A stretch of DNA of 6,374 nucleotides from an uncultured Clostridia bacterium (lineage in GTDB: Bacteria; Bacillota; Clostridia; Christensenellales; Borkfalkiaceae). The stretch's first letter is position 1; every line of letters starts with the position of its first letter. Position numbers and translations under genes: made by a program. Location of the stretch: the NCBI GenBank assembly GCA_905235815.1, contig CAJOMT010000076.1, positions 1 to 6,374 on the forward strand. The letters run 5' to 3'. Below, in pieces: positions 1 through 6,079 of this stretch. The notes under the pieces were generated by a model. The model was not told the DNA's origin. It did not search any database and saw only the letters and a list, made by a program, of their open reading frames with translations.

Positions 1-1
1 G

Positions 2-490
2 AAAGACGGTACAACTTTAATACAATACGCAATCGGTAAAACCGCAACAGAGTTTACTATTCCGAGTGGCGTAACCTCTATCGGTGATTATGCTTTCTCT
101 AATTGCAGCAGTCTTGAGAGCATAGAAATCCCCTACGGCGTAAACTCTATCGGCGAGAGGGCGTTCCAATTTTGCAGCAGTATTAAGAGTATAGAAATCC
201 CCGACAGCGTAACCTATATCGGTGGGTTGGCGTTCTGGGATTGCAGCAGTCTTGAGAGTGTGACAATCGGCAACGGCGTAACCTCTATCGGTGAATTGGC
301 GTTCTTGGGTTGCAGCAGTCTTGAGAGTGTATATTATAAAGGAACTGAGGAGGCTTGGAATGCTATTACAATTAGCTCAAGCAATTCCAACCTTATCGAT
401 GCCACTCGCCGCTACTATTATAGCGAAGTGAGACCGACGGAAAGCGGAAATTATTGGCATTACGTCGAAGGAATACCGATGGCTTGGTAA
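2..490 (+). CDS. BspA-type leucine-rich-repeat (LRR_5) protein, C-terminal part, 5' end outside window
   Basis: The reading frame is open from base 2 to the TAA at 488-490, giving 162 residues with no start in view, so the N-terminus lies before the window. It opens with DGTTLIQYAIGKT, a block often found at the edge of BspA-type repeat arrays, and continues with repeats of 23 residues of the form IPxGVTSIGxxAFxxCSSLESI. The array ends in VYYKGTEEAWNAI and a tail carrying ATRRYYYSE, NYWHYVEG and a final W, a C-terminus familiar from BspA-like proteins of gut Clostridia. Family members are usually secreted or surface-attached and some bind host or other bacterial proteins; a role here is inference, since no signal peptide or anchor is visible in this fragment. 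A start at the internal ATG (227) would cut through the repeats and is not credible. The gene is convergent with the hprK operon and shares a terminator with it. Confidence 0.9.
   Translation, partial: KDGTTLIQYAIGKTATEFTIPSGVTSIGDYAFSNCSSLESIEIPYGVNSIGERAFQFCSSIKSIEIPDSVTYIGGLAFWDCSSLESVTIGNGVTSIGELAFLGCSSLESVYYKGTEEAWNAITISSSNSNLIDATRRYYYSEVRPTESGNYWHYVEGIPMAW
59..334 (+). repeat. Four tandem 69-bp LRR-coding repeats
   Basis: Units begin at 59, 128, 197 and 266, each exactly 69 bp or 23 codons. The segment around TGCAGCAGTCTTGAGAG is nearly unchanged between units, and GGCGTAACCTCTATCGG also recurs. The similarity is at the DNA level and not only in the protein, which suggests recent duplication or gene conversion among units. 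It is coding sequence and not a separate element. Confidence 0.9.
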
Positions 491-520
491 CACAATATCG
501 TAAACCGAATAATATAAATT

Positions 521-565
521 AAAAAGGAGTAAATTTCGCAAAATGCGAGATTTACTCCTTTTTTT
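521..565 (+). terminator. Strong intrinsic terminator, probably bidirectional
   Basis: The left arm is 521-540, the loop AAA is 541-543 and the right arm is 544-563. The two arms pair over 20 positions with a single G-U wobble. On the + strand the stem runs into seven T (559-565), a classical terminator for the LRR gene 31 bp upstream. On the - strand the stem ends in TTTTTAATTT, so it can also stop transcription of the cca-uvrC-hprK operon, whose last stop codon is 12 bp away. Confidence 0.9.
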
Positions 566-576
566 GACACCGATAT

Positions 577-1518
577 TTATTTGACGTCGGGCTTGCCGAA
601 TACGCTCGCTATTAAATCCGCTGACGCATCGAATCCCGCTTGCTTTAATCTGAAATTACGAGCCGCTGTTTCCAAAACGACGGGTATGTTTCTTCCGGGC
701 GATACGGGAACCACAATTTTAAGCTTGTCTACACCGAGTATGTTCTCATAATTTTCTTCATATCCTATCCTGTCATAAGTATCGCCCTCCGCCCATGGGG
801 ACAGTTCGGCAATAATGTCTACTCGCTTTGACGGACTGACCGCTCCGGGACCGAACATTTGCTGTACGTTTATTATTCCTATCCCTCGTATCTCCATATA
901 ATATCTGATTTTTTCGGGCGATTTGCCGACCACTTGATCGTTTATATATTTAAGTATTACGGAATCGTCCGCAACGAGCCTATGACCTCTGTTGACGAGT
1001 TCGAGCGCTATTTCGCTTTTGCCGATACCCGATCTGCCTTTAATCAAAATACCTACGCCGAATACGTCCATAAGTACGCCGTGAACTATTTCCGTAGGCG
1101 CTAACAGTTCACTTTGATATACCATTATATCGTTTATGAGCAAAATCGTAACCTTACTCGAACGGAAAATGGGACATTCGTATTTTTTTGCAATTTCCGG
1201 AATCTCATCGAAAACCGGAAGGTTTCTCGAAAAAATCAAACACGGCAATTCCTTTGATATGAGTTCTTCTATCGTCGACTTGCGTTTCGCCGCAGTCAGA
1301 GATTTTAAAAAATCATACTCCGCATTGCCTATTACTTGAATACGTTTATTGTCGAAAAATTTATAAAATCCCGAAATCTGTAGTCCCGGACGCGATACGC
1401 TTATGGACTGTACTTCAATTTTTCCACTACCCTCGTAAACAATTTCGAGTTCGAGTTCTTTCGCAAACTCTTTGACGCTTACTGTTTTTACTACGTTTTC
1501 GTTTTTCTTGTTATTCAT
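577..1518 (-). CDS. hprK: HPr kinase/phosphorylase
   Basis: This 313-residue protein has the usual length of bacterial HprK. The enzyme phosphorylates, and dephosphorylates, HPr of the sugar phosphotransferase system on its regulatory serine. In Bacillota this governs carbon catabolite repression through CcpA and inducer exclusion; it acts in the cytoplasm as a hexamer. Residues 1-130 form the poorly conserved N-terminal domain. The C-terminal kinase domain shows HGVLMDVFGVG (146-156), the P-loop GRSGIGKS (161-168), HRLVADDSV (179-187), the family signature EIRGIGIINVQQMFGPGAV (209-227) and PVSPGRNIPVVLE (271-283). His146, Lys167 and Asp185 keep the spacing of the known catalytic residues (H140, K161, D179 in Bacillus/Lactobacillus numbering), so the protein should be active. 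The ATG at 1518 overlaps the uvrC stop by 8 nt and has GAGGAG 10 nt upstream inside uvrC. It is the last gene of the operon. Confidence 0.97.
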   Translation of the reverse strand: MNNKKNENVVKTVSVKEFAKELELEIVYEGSGKIEVQSISVSRPGLQISGFYKFFDNKRIQVIGNAEYDFLKSLTAAKRKSTIEELISKELPCLIFSRNLPVFDEIPEIAKKYECPIFRSSKVTILLINDIMVYQSELLAPTEIVHGVLMDVFGVGILIKGRSGIGKSEIALELVNRGHRLVADDSVILKYINDQVVGKSPEKIRYYMEIRGIGIINVQQMFGPGAVSPSKRVDIIAELSPWAEGDTYDRIGYEENYENILGVDKLKIVVPVSPGRNIPVVLETAARNFRLKQAGFDASADLIASVFGKPDVK

Positions 1519-3328
1519 TCTTAAAATACTCCTCTATTGCTCTTGCATGCTTTTCGCCTATGCCGTCAACCCTCATCAAGTCTTCTATCGTAGCGGCTTT
1601 TATACCCTCTACGCTGCCGAATTCCTTTAAGAGTGCCTTCCTCTTGACTTTGCCTATTCCGTCTATCTTCATCAGTTCTGACTCAAGATTGTGCTTGACG
1701 TGCGTCGTCCTATGATACGTTATTGCAAATCTGTGCGCCTCGTCTCTGATTCTTTGCAACATTTTAAGCGTATAATCGCGCTTGTCTATAATTACCGGCT
1801 CTTTGCTCTTTAACGTAAAGACTTCTTCTTCCCTTTTTGCCAAAGATATCAGATCTATATCCAAATTCCTCGGCGCAAAAATTTCGTTTACGGAAGACAG
1901 TTGTCCCTTTCCGCCGTCTATGATTATTAAATCGGGCATCGGGAATTTATCTTCCTCGTCGGTACCGAGTTTATCAAGCCTTCGCTTTAACACTTCTTGT
2001 AAGCAAGCAAAGTCGTTAGAACCCTCGACTGTCTTTATCTTAAACCGCCTATAACTCGCCTTGTCCGGCTCGCCGTCCGAAAATACGACCATTGAACCCA
2101 CTTTATCCACGCCGCTTATATGCGATATATCGTAACACTCCATTCGCTTTGGATATCTTTTCAGCCCCAAAACCTCTTTAAGTTTAGCGCATGCGGCTAT
2201 CGTCATATCGTCTTTATGCTTGATTTTATCTATCTCCTTTTCGAGATAATCTTCCGCATTCTTACTCGCCATAGAAAGAAGTTGCCTTTTTACTCCTCGC
2301 TCCGCCGAATAAATGCGAACGCTCTTTCCGTAATTACACTTGAAATACTCCGATAGCGTTTCTATGCCCGAAAATTCTTCGGATACGATTATTTCGTCCG
2401 GTATCTCGACAGATGAAGTGTAATATCTGATTATGAACTCGTATATCCTTTCGCCGTCGGTTTCTTCTGCGTCCTCCAAGGCGAAATTTTTGCCGCCTTG
2501 CATTCTTCCGCCCCTTATAAACAGCAAGTTCAAAGAACTGTATAAACCGTTCGTCGCCACCGCTAAAACGTCTATATCTACGAACTTATTAAGCGAAGTT
2601 ATCCTCTTTAATTTGATTTTTTCGAGCATTTCGAGTCTATTACGATACGCTAATGCAATCTCAAATTCTTCGAGAGCGGCAAACTTCTCCATACGGCCTC
2701 TCAATATGTCTTCTACGCCCTCGTCGTCGCCCATAAGGAAGTCTATAGCACCGTTAACTCTCTCTTTATACTCCGATTCGGTACATAATCCCGCACACGG
2801 CGCCATACATTTTTTGATATGATAATTAAGGCACGGCTTTTTAGGTTTTTCGGGATCTATCGATACGGTACACGGCCTTAGCCCAAACGCTCCGTTCACT
2901 ATCTCCAAAGTATCTTTCGCATTTACTCCGCCCATAAAAGGCCCGAAATATTTTGAACCGTCTCTTTTCAATTTTCTCGTTATTCCAAAATAGGGGAACG
3001 GCTCTTTTAAATTTACTTTTATATAGGGGTACGTCTTATCGTCTTTTAAAAGTATATTATATCTCGGCTTATGCTTTTTAATGAGATTATTTTCAAGGGA
3101 TAAGGCGTCTATCTCGGATTGAGTTATTATATAATAAAAATCGTCGACGTTAGAAACCATTGCCATTACTTTTTCGGGCTTTCTGCCGGCATTGAAATAC
3201 TGCTTAACTCTGTTTTTCAGTATTTTGGCTTTTCCGACGTAAATAATTTGCCCCTCGCTGTTTAACATAACGTAAACGCCCGGGCTTTCCGGCAACATTT
3301 TAAGTTTTGCGCTCAACCTTTCATTCAT
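1511..3328 (-). CDS. uvrC: UvrABC excision nuclease subunit C
   Basis: At 605 residues this is a full-length UvrC, the nuclease that makes both the 3' and 5' incisions around a lesion after UvrA/UvrB recognition. Domains in order: a GIY-YIG nuclease (about 12-92; GVY 17-19, YVG 30-32, Arg40, Glu79 in SLENNLIKKHKPRYN); a cysteine cluster Cys153, Cys166, Cys174, Cys178 at the spacing of the [4Fe-4S] site described for E. coli UvrC; a UVR motif for UvrB binding (about 203-238); and an RNase H-like nuclease with YDISHISG (Asp400), IIIDGGKGQ (Asp471) and AHRFAITYHR (His532), the DDH triad. Two helix-hairpin-helix motifs end the protein (about 553-575 and 585-603). Every expected catalytic residue is present. 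It starts at an ATG that overlaps the cca stop by 8 nt; a weak AAGGG lies 9 nt upstream, so translation probably depends on coupling to cca. Confidence 0.98.
   Translation of the reverse strand: MNERLSAKLKMLPESPGVYVMLNSEGQIIYVGKAKILKNRVKQYFNAGRKPEKVMAMVSNVDDFYYIITQSEIDALSLENNLIKKHKPRYNILLKDDKTYPYIKVNLKEPFPYFGITRKLKRDGSKYFGPFMGGVNAKDTLEIVNGAFGLRPCTVSIDPEKPKKPCLNYHIKKCMAPCAGLCTESEYKERVNGAIDFLMGDDEGVEDILRGRMEKFAALEEFEIALAYRNRLEMLEKIKLKRITSLNKFVDIDVLAVATNGLYSSLNLLFIRGGRMQGGKNFALEDAEETDGERIYEFIIRYYTSSVEIPDEIIVSEEFSGIETLSEYFKCNYGKSVRIYSAERGVKRQLLSMASKNAEDYLEKEIDKIKHKDDMTIAACAKLKEVLGLKRYPKRMECYDISHISGVDKVGSMVVFSDGEPDKASYRRFKIKTVEGSNDFACLQEVLKRRLDKLGTDEEDKFPMPDLIIIDGGKGQLSSVNEIFAPRNLDIDLISLAKREEEVFTLKSKEPVIIDKRDYTLKMLQRIRDEAHRFAITYHRTTHVKHNLESELMKIDGIGKVKRKALLKEFGSVEGIKAATIEDLMRVDGIGEKHARAIEEYFKNE
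1529..1534 (-). promoter_or_regulatory. Shine-Dalgarno of hprK, inside uvrC
   Basis: GAGGAG on the minus strand lies 10 nt before the hprK ATG, within the last codons of uvrC. It supports the ATG at 1516-1518 and re-initiation or coupled translation across the 8-nt overlap. Confidence 0.7.
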
Positions 3329-4679
3329 ACTTTTCAGCCCTTTTCTTCGCCGATTTGATCAATCTTTCTCTCTCGTTAGGCAAATTACCGCATATTACGT
3401 CGTTTAACAGCGCCTGCAAAGTCTTGCCTATACTCTCGCCCTTAAACCCCAACTCGGCGAGGTCGTCGCCGCCGACGGCGAGATCCGAAACGGTCAAACA
3501 TTCACCGCTTCTCAATATCTCGTCAATCGTATTTTTTATCCTCTTTATCTCATCTGACGTTTGCTCCGCATCCTCTGTACCCTTCGCCATACAGTCGGCA
3601 CACTTGACTCTAATGAGAGCCGCTATCCTTTCCTCACCGTGTTCGGACAATAATCTTTTCAACTCGATTCGGTCATTTTTCATATACAAATGATGATTGG
3701 CAACGAGCCAAACCACCTCGTTAATCAACTTATTGGGGGCTTTTAGCCTTTTTAACGCATCGAGAGTTATAGCGGCGGACACCTCCGAATGATTATAAAA
3801 ATGTCCGATACCATTTTCGTCTATAAAAAATTTTTGCGGCTTGCCGGAATCGTGGAAAAACATTGCAAGCCTTAACTCCTTCTCGTTATCCACTGCGCCG
3901 ACGGAACGCACTATATGCTCGTATACGTCGTATTTATGCCTATTTATATGTTGCTCGAATTTATAGCAAGGTCTTAGTTCGGGTACTATTTCAAAAATTA
4001 TCTCCGAATAATTCATTAAAGTATCGATAACGTACTCGCCCTGCAATATTTTTTCGAGTTCGGCAAAAATTCTCTCTTTCGAAACCGCTTGCAGATTATT
4101 TTTTAATTTAATTGCCGCATTCAGCGTGTTTTCTTCTATCTTAAAACCCAAAACCGACGCAAATCTGACGGCTCGAAGTATCCTTAAAGCGTCCTCGCCA
4201 AAACGCTTTTCGGGATCGCCAACAGTCTTGATAATTTTTGCATTTATATCCGAAATACCGCCGTATAAGTCGATTATCTCGCCTTTTCCGTCATAAGCGA
4301 GAGCGTTCATAGTGAAATCCCGACGCTTTAAATCCTCGCCGAGCGACGATATAAATTCCACGTTGGACGGCCTACGCAAATCCTCATATATTCCTTCTGT
4401 TCTGAAAGTAGTGATCTCTATCGGCTCCGACAGCATTACAGTAACCGTTCCGTGCTTTTCGCCCGTCAAAAGCACTTGAAAATTCGAAAATACTCTGATC
4501 ACGTCTTTGGGGGTTGCGTCGGTCGCAACGTCGAAATCGTTAGTTTTTCTTTTTATCAAGGCGTCCCTGACCGCCCCGCCGACGACGTACGCACTATATC
4601 CGTTTTGCGTTAAAACGTCTATTGCAAGTGCCGCAGAGTCTGATATTTCTATATTTTTAATCAAATTTTTTTCTCTCAA
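3321..4679 (-). CDS. cca: CCA-adding tRNA nucleotidyltransferase (class II, with HD domain)
   Basis: The enzyme adds or repairs the 3' CCA of tRNAs using CTP and ATP without a nucleic-acid template. The head domain shows YVVGGAVRD (31-39), the metal-binding DFD (48-50) and LKRRDFTMNALAYD (117-130), followed by GEDALRILRAVRFAS (161-175) with the EDxxR base-selecting motif and KERIFAELEKIL (201-212). A C-terminal HD domain follows (His255, His276-Asp277, Asp362), as in many Clostridial CCA enzymes, where it may have phosphohydrolase activity. Length is 452 residues from the TTG at 4677-4679. A second in-frame TTG at 4662-4664 (447 residues) has a better-placed GAGAG and sits a more usual distance from the promoter, so it may be the true start. 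There is no ATG before codon 82. It is the first gene of the operon. A CC-only or A-only adding enzyme cannot be excluded from motifs alone. Confidence 0.95.
   Translation of the reverse strand: MREKNLIKNIEISDSAALAIDVLTQNGYSAYVVGGAVRDALIKRKTNDFDVATDATPKDVIRVFSNFQVLLTGEKHGTVTVMLSEPIEITTFRTEGIYEDLRRPSNVEFISSLGEDLKRRDFTMNALAYDGKGEIIDLYGGISDINAKIIKTVGDPEKRFGEDALRILRAVRFASVLGFKIEENTLNAAIKLKNNLQAVSKERIFAELEKILQGEYVIDTLMNYSEIIFEIVPELRPCYKFEQHINRHKYDVYEHIVRSVGAVDNEKELRLAMFFHDSGKPQKFFIDENGIGHFYNHSEVSAAITLDALKRLKAPNKLINEVVWLVANHHLYMKNDRIELKRLLSEHGEERIAALIRVKCADCMAKGTEDAEQTSDEIKRIKNTIDEILRSGECLTVSDLAVGGDDLAELGFKGESIGKTLQALLNDVICGNLPNERERLIKSAKKRAEKYE
4673..4677 (-). promoter_or_regulatory. Possible Shine-Dalgarno favouring the internal TTG start of cca
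   Basis: GAGAG lies 8 nt before the TTG at 4662-4664, whereas the bases before the outer TTG (4677-4679) read AATATAAAG with no clear ribosome-binding site. Together with the promoter position this favours the inner start. The match to the anti-SD is short, so this is only suggestive. Confidence 0.4.
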
Positions 4680-4695
4680 CTTTATATTTGATTAT

Positions 4696-4724
4696 ATTGT
4701 ATATCATTTATAAAAATTTTTCAA
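4696..4724 (-). promoter_or_regulatory. Sigma-A-type promoter of the cca-uvrC-hprK operon
   Basis: On the minus strand a -35 box TTGAAA (4719-4724) is separated by 17 nt from a -10 box TACAAT (4696-4701). Each matches the consensus at 5 of 6 positions. The predicted transcription start, around 4689, leaves about 10 nt before the outer TTG of cca and about 25 nt before the inner one. An overlapping TGATATACA could act as an extended -10. Confidence 0.6.
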
Positions 4725-4732
4725 GTAAAACG

Positions 4733-4752
4733 GTAAATTTAATCAAATTTAC
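4733..4752. promoter_or_regulatory. Perfect 8+8 bp palindrome between divergent cca and murG
   Basis: GTAAATTT and AAATTTAC flank the 4-nt spacer AATC. The site lies 9 bp upstream of the cca -35 box and 37 bp before the murG ATG, a position suited to an operator. No U-tract follows, so it is not a terminator. AT-richness raises the odds of a chance palindrome, and the binding protein is unknown. Confidence 0.35.
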
Positions 4753-4777
4753 ATATAAATGCACATATTATGATAAA

Positions 4778-4783
4778 AGAGGA
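4778..4783 (+). promoter_or_regulatory. Shine-Dalgarno of murG
   Basis: AGAGGA lies 6 nt before the ATG at 4790 and fixes this start. No convincing -35/-10 pair was found for murG in the 110-bp intergenic region; TTTACA (4748) and TATGAT (4769) are only 15 nt apart and would start transcription inside this ribosome-binding site. Confidence 0.7.
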
Positions 4784-4789
4784 ATATAG

Positions 4790-5839
4790 ATGAAGAATAT
4801 AGTATTTACGGGCGGAGGAACTGCGGGACACTATTCGCCAAACCTTGCGCTTATACCTCTCGTAAAAGAGGACTTTGACAATATTTACTATATCGGAAGT
4901 GTTTCCGGTCCGGAAAAGTCAGCAATGCAAAAGGCCGGTATCCCATATTACGGCATTACTTGCGTTAAGCTCACGAGAAAATTTACGCTTAAAAATTTAG
5001 CGATACCGTTTAAACTCTTAAAAGGTGTAAATGAATCGGAAAAGATACTCAAAAAACTTTCGCCGTCGGTAGTATTCTCCAAGGGCGGCTACGTCGCCTT
5101 ACCCGTTGCGGTTGCCGCTCACCGATTGAAAATTCCGCTTATAACGCACGAATCAGACCTCAGTATCGGGCTTGCAAACAAAGTTGCAAGTAAATATTCG
5201 ACAGCCGTACTGACATCGTTTGAAAAAACCGCCCAAACACTCCCTAACGCCTATTACGCCGGTACGCCTTTAAGAGAAGATTTATTTAAACCGAGAAACA
5301 AGACTGAAATTTTAAAGAAGTACGATCTCGACCCAAATAAGAAAGTCTTGCTCGTAACCGGTGGCAGTCAAGGCAGTAAATCGATAAACGAAATCGTGCA
5401 AAAGTGCGCCTATACGCTCGTTAAACGCTATAATGTGGTTCACCTCTGCGGCAAAGGCAAGGCGCCCGAAATCACAATATCAGGCTATAAAGCCATCGAG
5501 TTTGCGGAAGATATGGGAGAACTTTACGCCATAGCCGATACAGCGGTTTCACGAGCAGGCGCAAACACGTTATTCGAGTTGATTGCCCTTGCAATACCGA
5601 CGCTTGCCATTCCGTTACCAAAGGGCAATTCGAGGGGCGACCAAATAGAAAATGCAAAATATTTTAGCGATAACGGGCTTATAGGGCTACTTCTTGAAGA
5701 AAACCTATCCGAAAAATCGTTCTTGAAAGCATTAGACGAAGTAGAAAACAACAGAGAAAAAATTATAGAGAACTGTAAAAAGACGAACTATCGCAACTCG
5801 GCAAAGGCAATAGCAAAATATATTAAGACGTTTAAATAA
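4790..5839 (+). CDS. murG: MurG: UDP-GlcNAc--lipid I N-acetylglucosaminyltransferase
   Basis: MurG transfers GlcNAc from UDP-GlcNAc to lipid I at the inner face of the membrane, making lipid II for peptidoglycan. The 349-residue length fits the GT28 family. The N-terminal Rossmann half carries the glycine loop GGGTAGHYSPNLAL (8-21, with the conserved His14), then FSKGGYVALPVAVAA (96-110) and HESDLSIGLANK (120-131). YAGTPLRED (156-164) leads into the C-terminal half with GGSQGSKSINE (191-201), VSRAGANTLFELIA (253-266, including the UDP-GlcNAc-binding Glu263) and SRGDQIENAKYF (281-292). HESD instead of the HEQN seen in many MurGs, and SRGDQ instead of a DHQ-type motif, mark the variant common in Clostridia. 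No other division or cell-wall gene adjoins it, so it lies outside a dcw cluster here. It is divergent from cca and followed by a hairpin and tRNA-Leu. A paralogous MurG-like transferase is possible but less likely. Confidence 0.93.
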   Translation: MKNIVFTGGGTAGHYSPNLALIPLVKEDFDNIYYIGSVSGPEKSAMQKAGIPYYGITCVKLTRKFTLKNLAIPFKLLKGVNESEKILKKLSPSVVFSKGGYVALPVAVAAHRLKIPLITHESDLSIGLANKVASKYSTAVLTSFEKTAQTLPNAYYAGTPLREDLFKPRNKTEILKKYDLDPNKKVLLVTGGSQGSKSINEIVQKCAYTLVKRYNVVHLCGKGKAPEITISGYKAIEFAEDMGELYAIADTAVSRAGANTLFELIALAIPTLAIPLPKGNSRGDQIENAKYFSDNGLIGLLLEENLSEKSFLKALDEVENNREKIIENCKKTNYRNSAKAIAKYIKTFK

Positions 5840-5858
5840 AAATATCAACAATTAAAAT

Positions 5859-5884
5859 TCGGCGGAAAAATTACTTTCCGCCGA
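5859..5884 (+). terminator. Hairpin after murG, possible terminator
   Basis: TCGGCGGAAA (5859-5868) and TTTCCGCCGA (5875-5884) pair perfectly over 10 bp around the loop AATTAC. It starts 19 bp after the murG stop. On the + strand it is followed by CAAAACG and not by a U-run, so it is not a canonical intrinsic terminator in the murG direction; the T-rich side (ATTTTAATT) faces the - strand. It may act as an RNA 3'-end stabiliser or a weak terminator. Confidence 0.55.
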
Positions 5885-5892
5885 CAAAACGT

Positions 5893-5921
5893 TTGACATT
5901 TTTCTTAAAATATAATATAGT
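5893..5921 (+). promoter_or_regulatory. Promoter of tRNA-Leu
   Basis: A consensus -35 TTGACA (5893-5898) is followed after 17 nt by TATAGT (5916-5921), 5 of 6 to the -10 consensus. The predicted start lies around 5928, only 1-2 nt before the mature tRNA. The perfect TATAAT at 5911-5916 would give a 12-nt spacer and is less likely to be used. Confidence 0.75.
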
Positions 5922-5929
5922 TAATATAT

Positions 5930-6014
5930 GCGGACGTGGCGGAATTGGCAGACGCGTTAGATTCAGGTTCTAATAGTTCACGCTGTGCAGGTTCAAGTCC
6001 TGTCGTCCGCACCA
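5930..6014 (+). tRNA. tRNA-Leu, anticodon CAG
   Basis: A complete class II tRNA of 85 nt including an encoded CCA. The acceptor stem pairs GCGGACG (5930-5936) with CGTCCGC (6004-6010), with discriminator A at 6011 and CCA at 6012-6014. The D-stem is GCG/CGC with G5947-G5948 in the loop. The anticodon stem TTAGA/TCTAA (5957-5961 and 5969-5973) encloses TTCAGGT with anticodon CAG at 5964-5966, which reads CUG. A long variable arm (5974-5986) is typical of tRNA-Leu. The T-arm is GCAGG-TTCAAGT-CCTGT with one G-U pair. It has its own promoter and terminator and is the only complete tRNA in the window. Its 3' end is duplicated downstream. Confidence 0.97.
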
Positions 6015-6026
6015 TGTAGTTTAAAA

Positions 6027-6054
6027 GCGAGCCATATTGCGGCTCGCATTTTTT
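6027..6054 (+). terminator. Intrinsic terminator of tRNA-Leu
   Basis: GCGAGCC (6027-6033) and GGCTCGC (6041-6047) form a perfect GC-rich 7-bp stem around a 7-nt loop, followed by A and then six T (6049-6054). It starts 13 nt after the tRNA CCA. Confidence 0.9.
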
Positions 6055-6063
6055 ATGTCATTT

Positions 6064-6079
6064 AGGACTTGAACCTGCA
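6064..6079 (-). repeat. Inverted 16-nt copy of the tRNA-Leu T-arm
   Basis: AGGACTTGAACCTGCA is the exact reverse complement of 5986-6001, which covers most of the T-arm. It lies 9 nt after the tRNA terminator's T-run. A read-through transcript could pair the two segments over 16 bp and disturb tRNA folding. Confidence 0.85.

Noticed and set aside
59..334. Regular repeats that might be read as a CRISPR array
   Set aside because: The period is exactly 23 codons, the frame is open throughout and the translation is a clear LRR_5 array; there are no unique spacers between short identical repeats.
2433..2822. Plus-strand reading frame of 129 codons inside uvrC
   Set aside because: It is antisense to a fully conserved uvrC, and its serine- and leucine-rich translation has no recognisable motif. 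The same holds for the other plus-strand frames within hprK, uvrC and cca.
3307..3693. Plus-strand reading frame of 128 codons across the cca/uvrC junction
   Set aside because: It overlaps two genes with intact catalytic motifs on the other strand, and no family is recognisable in it.
4680..4789. Riboswitch or T-box leader before murG
   Set aside because: The region is only 110 bp, extremely AT-rich, and shows no conserved T-box or riboswitch core and no terminator hairpin before the ribosome-binding site.
5911..5916. Perfect TATAAT as the tRNA -10 box
   Set aside because: Its spacer from TTGACA is only 12 nt; TATAGT at 5916 gives the optimal 17 nt.
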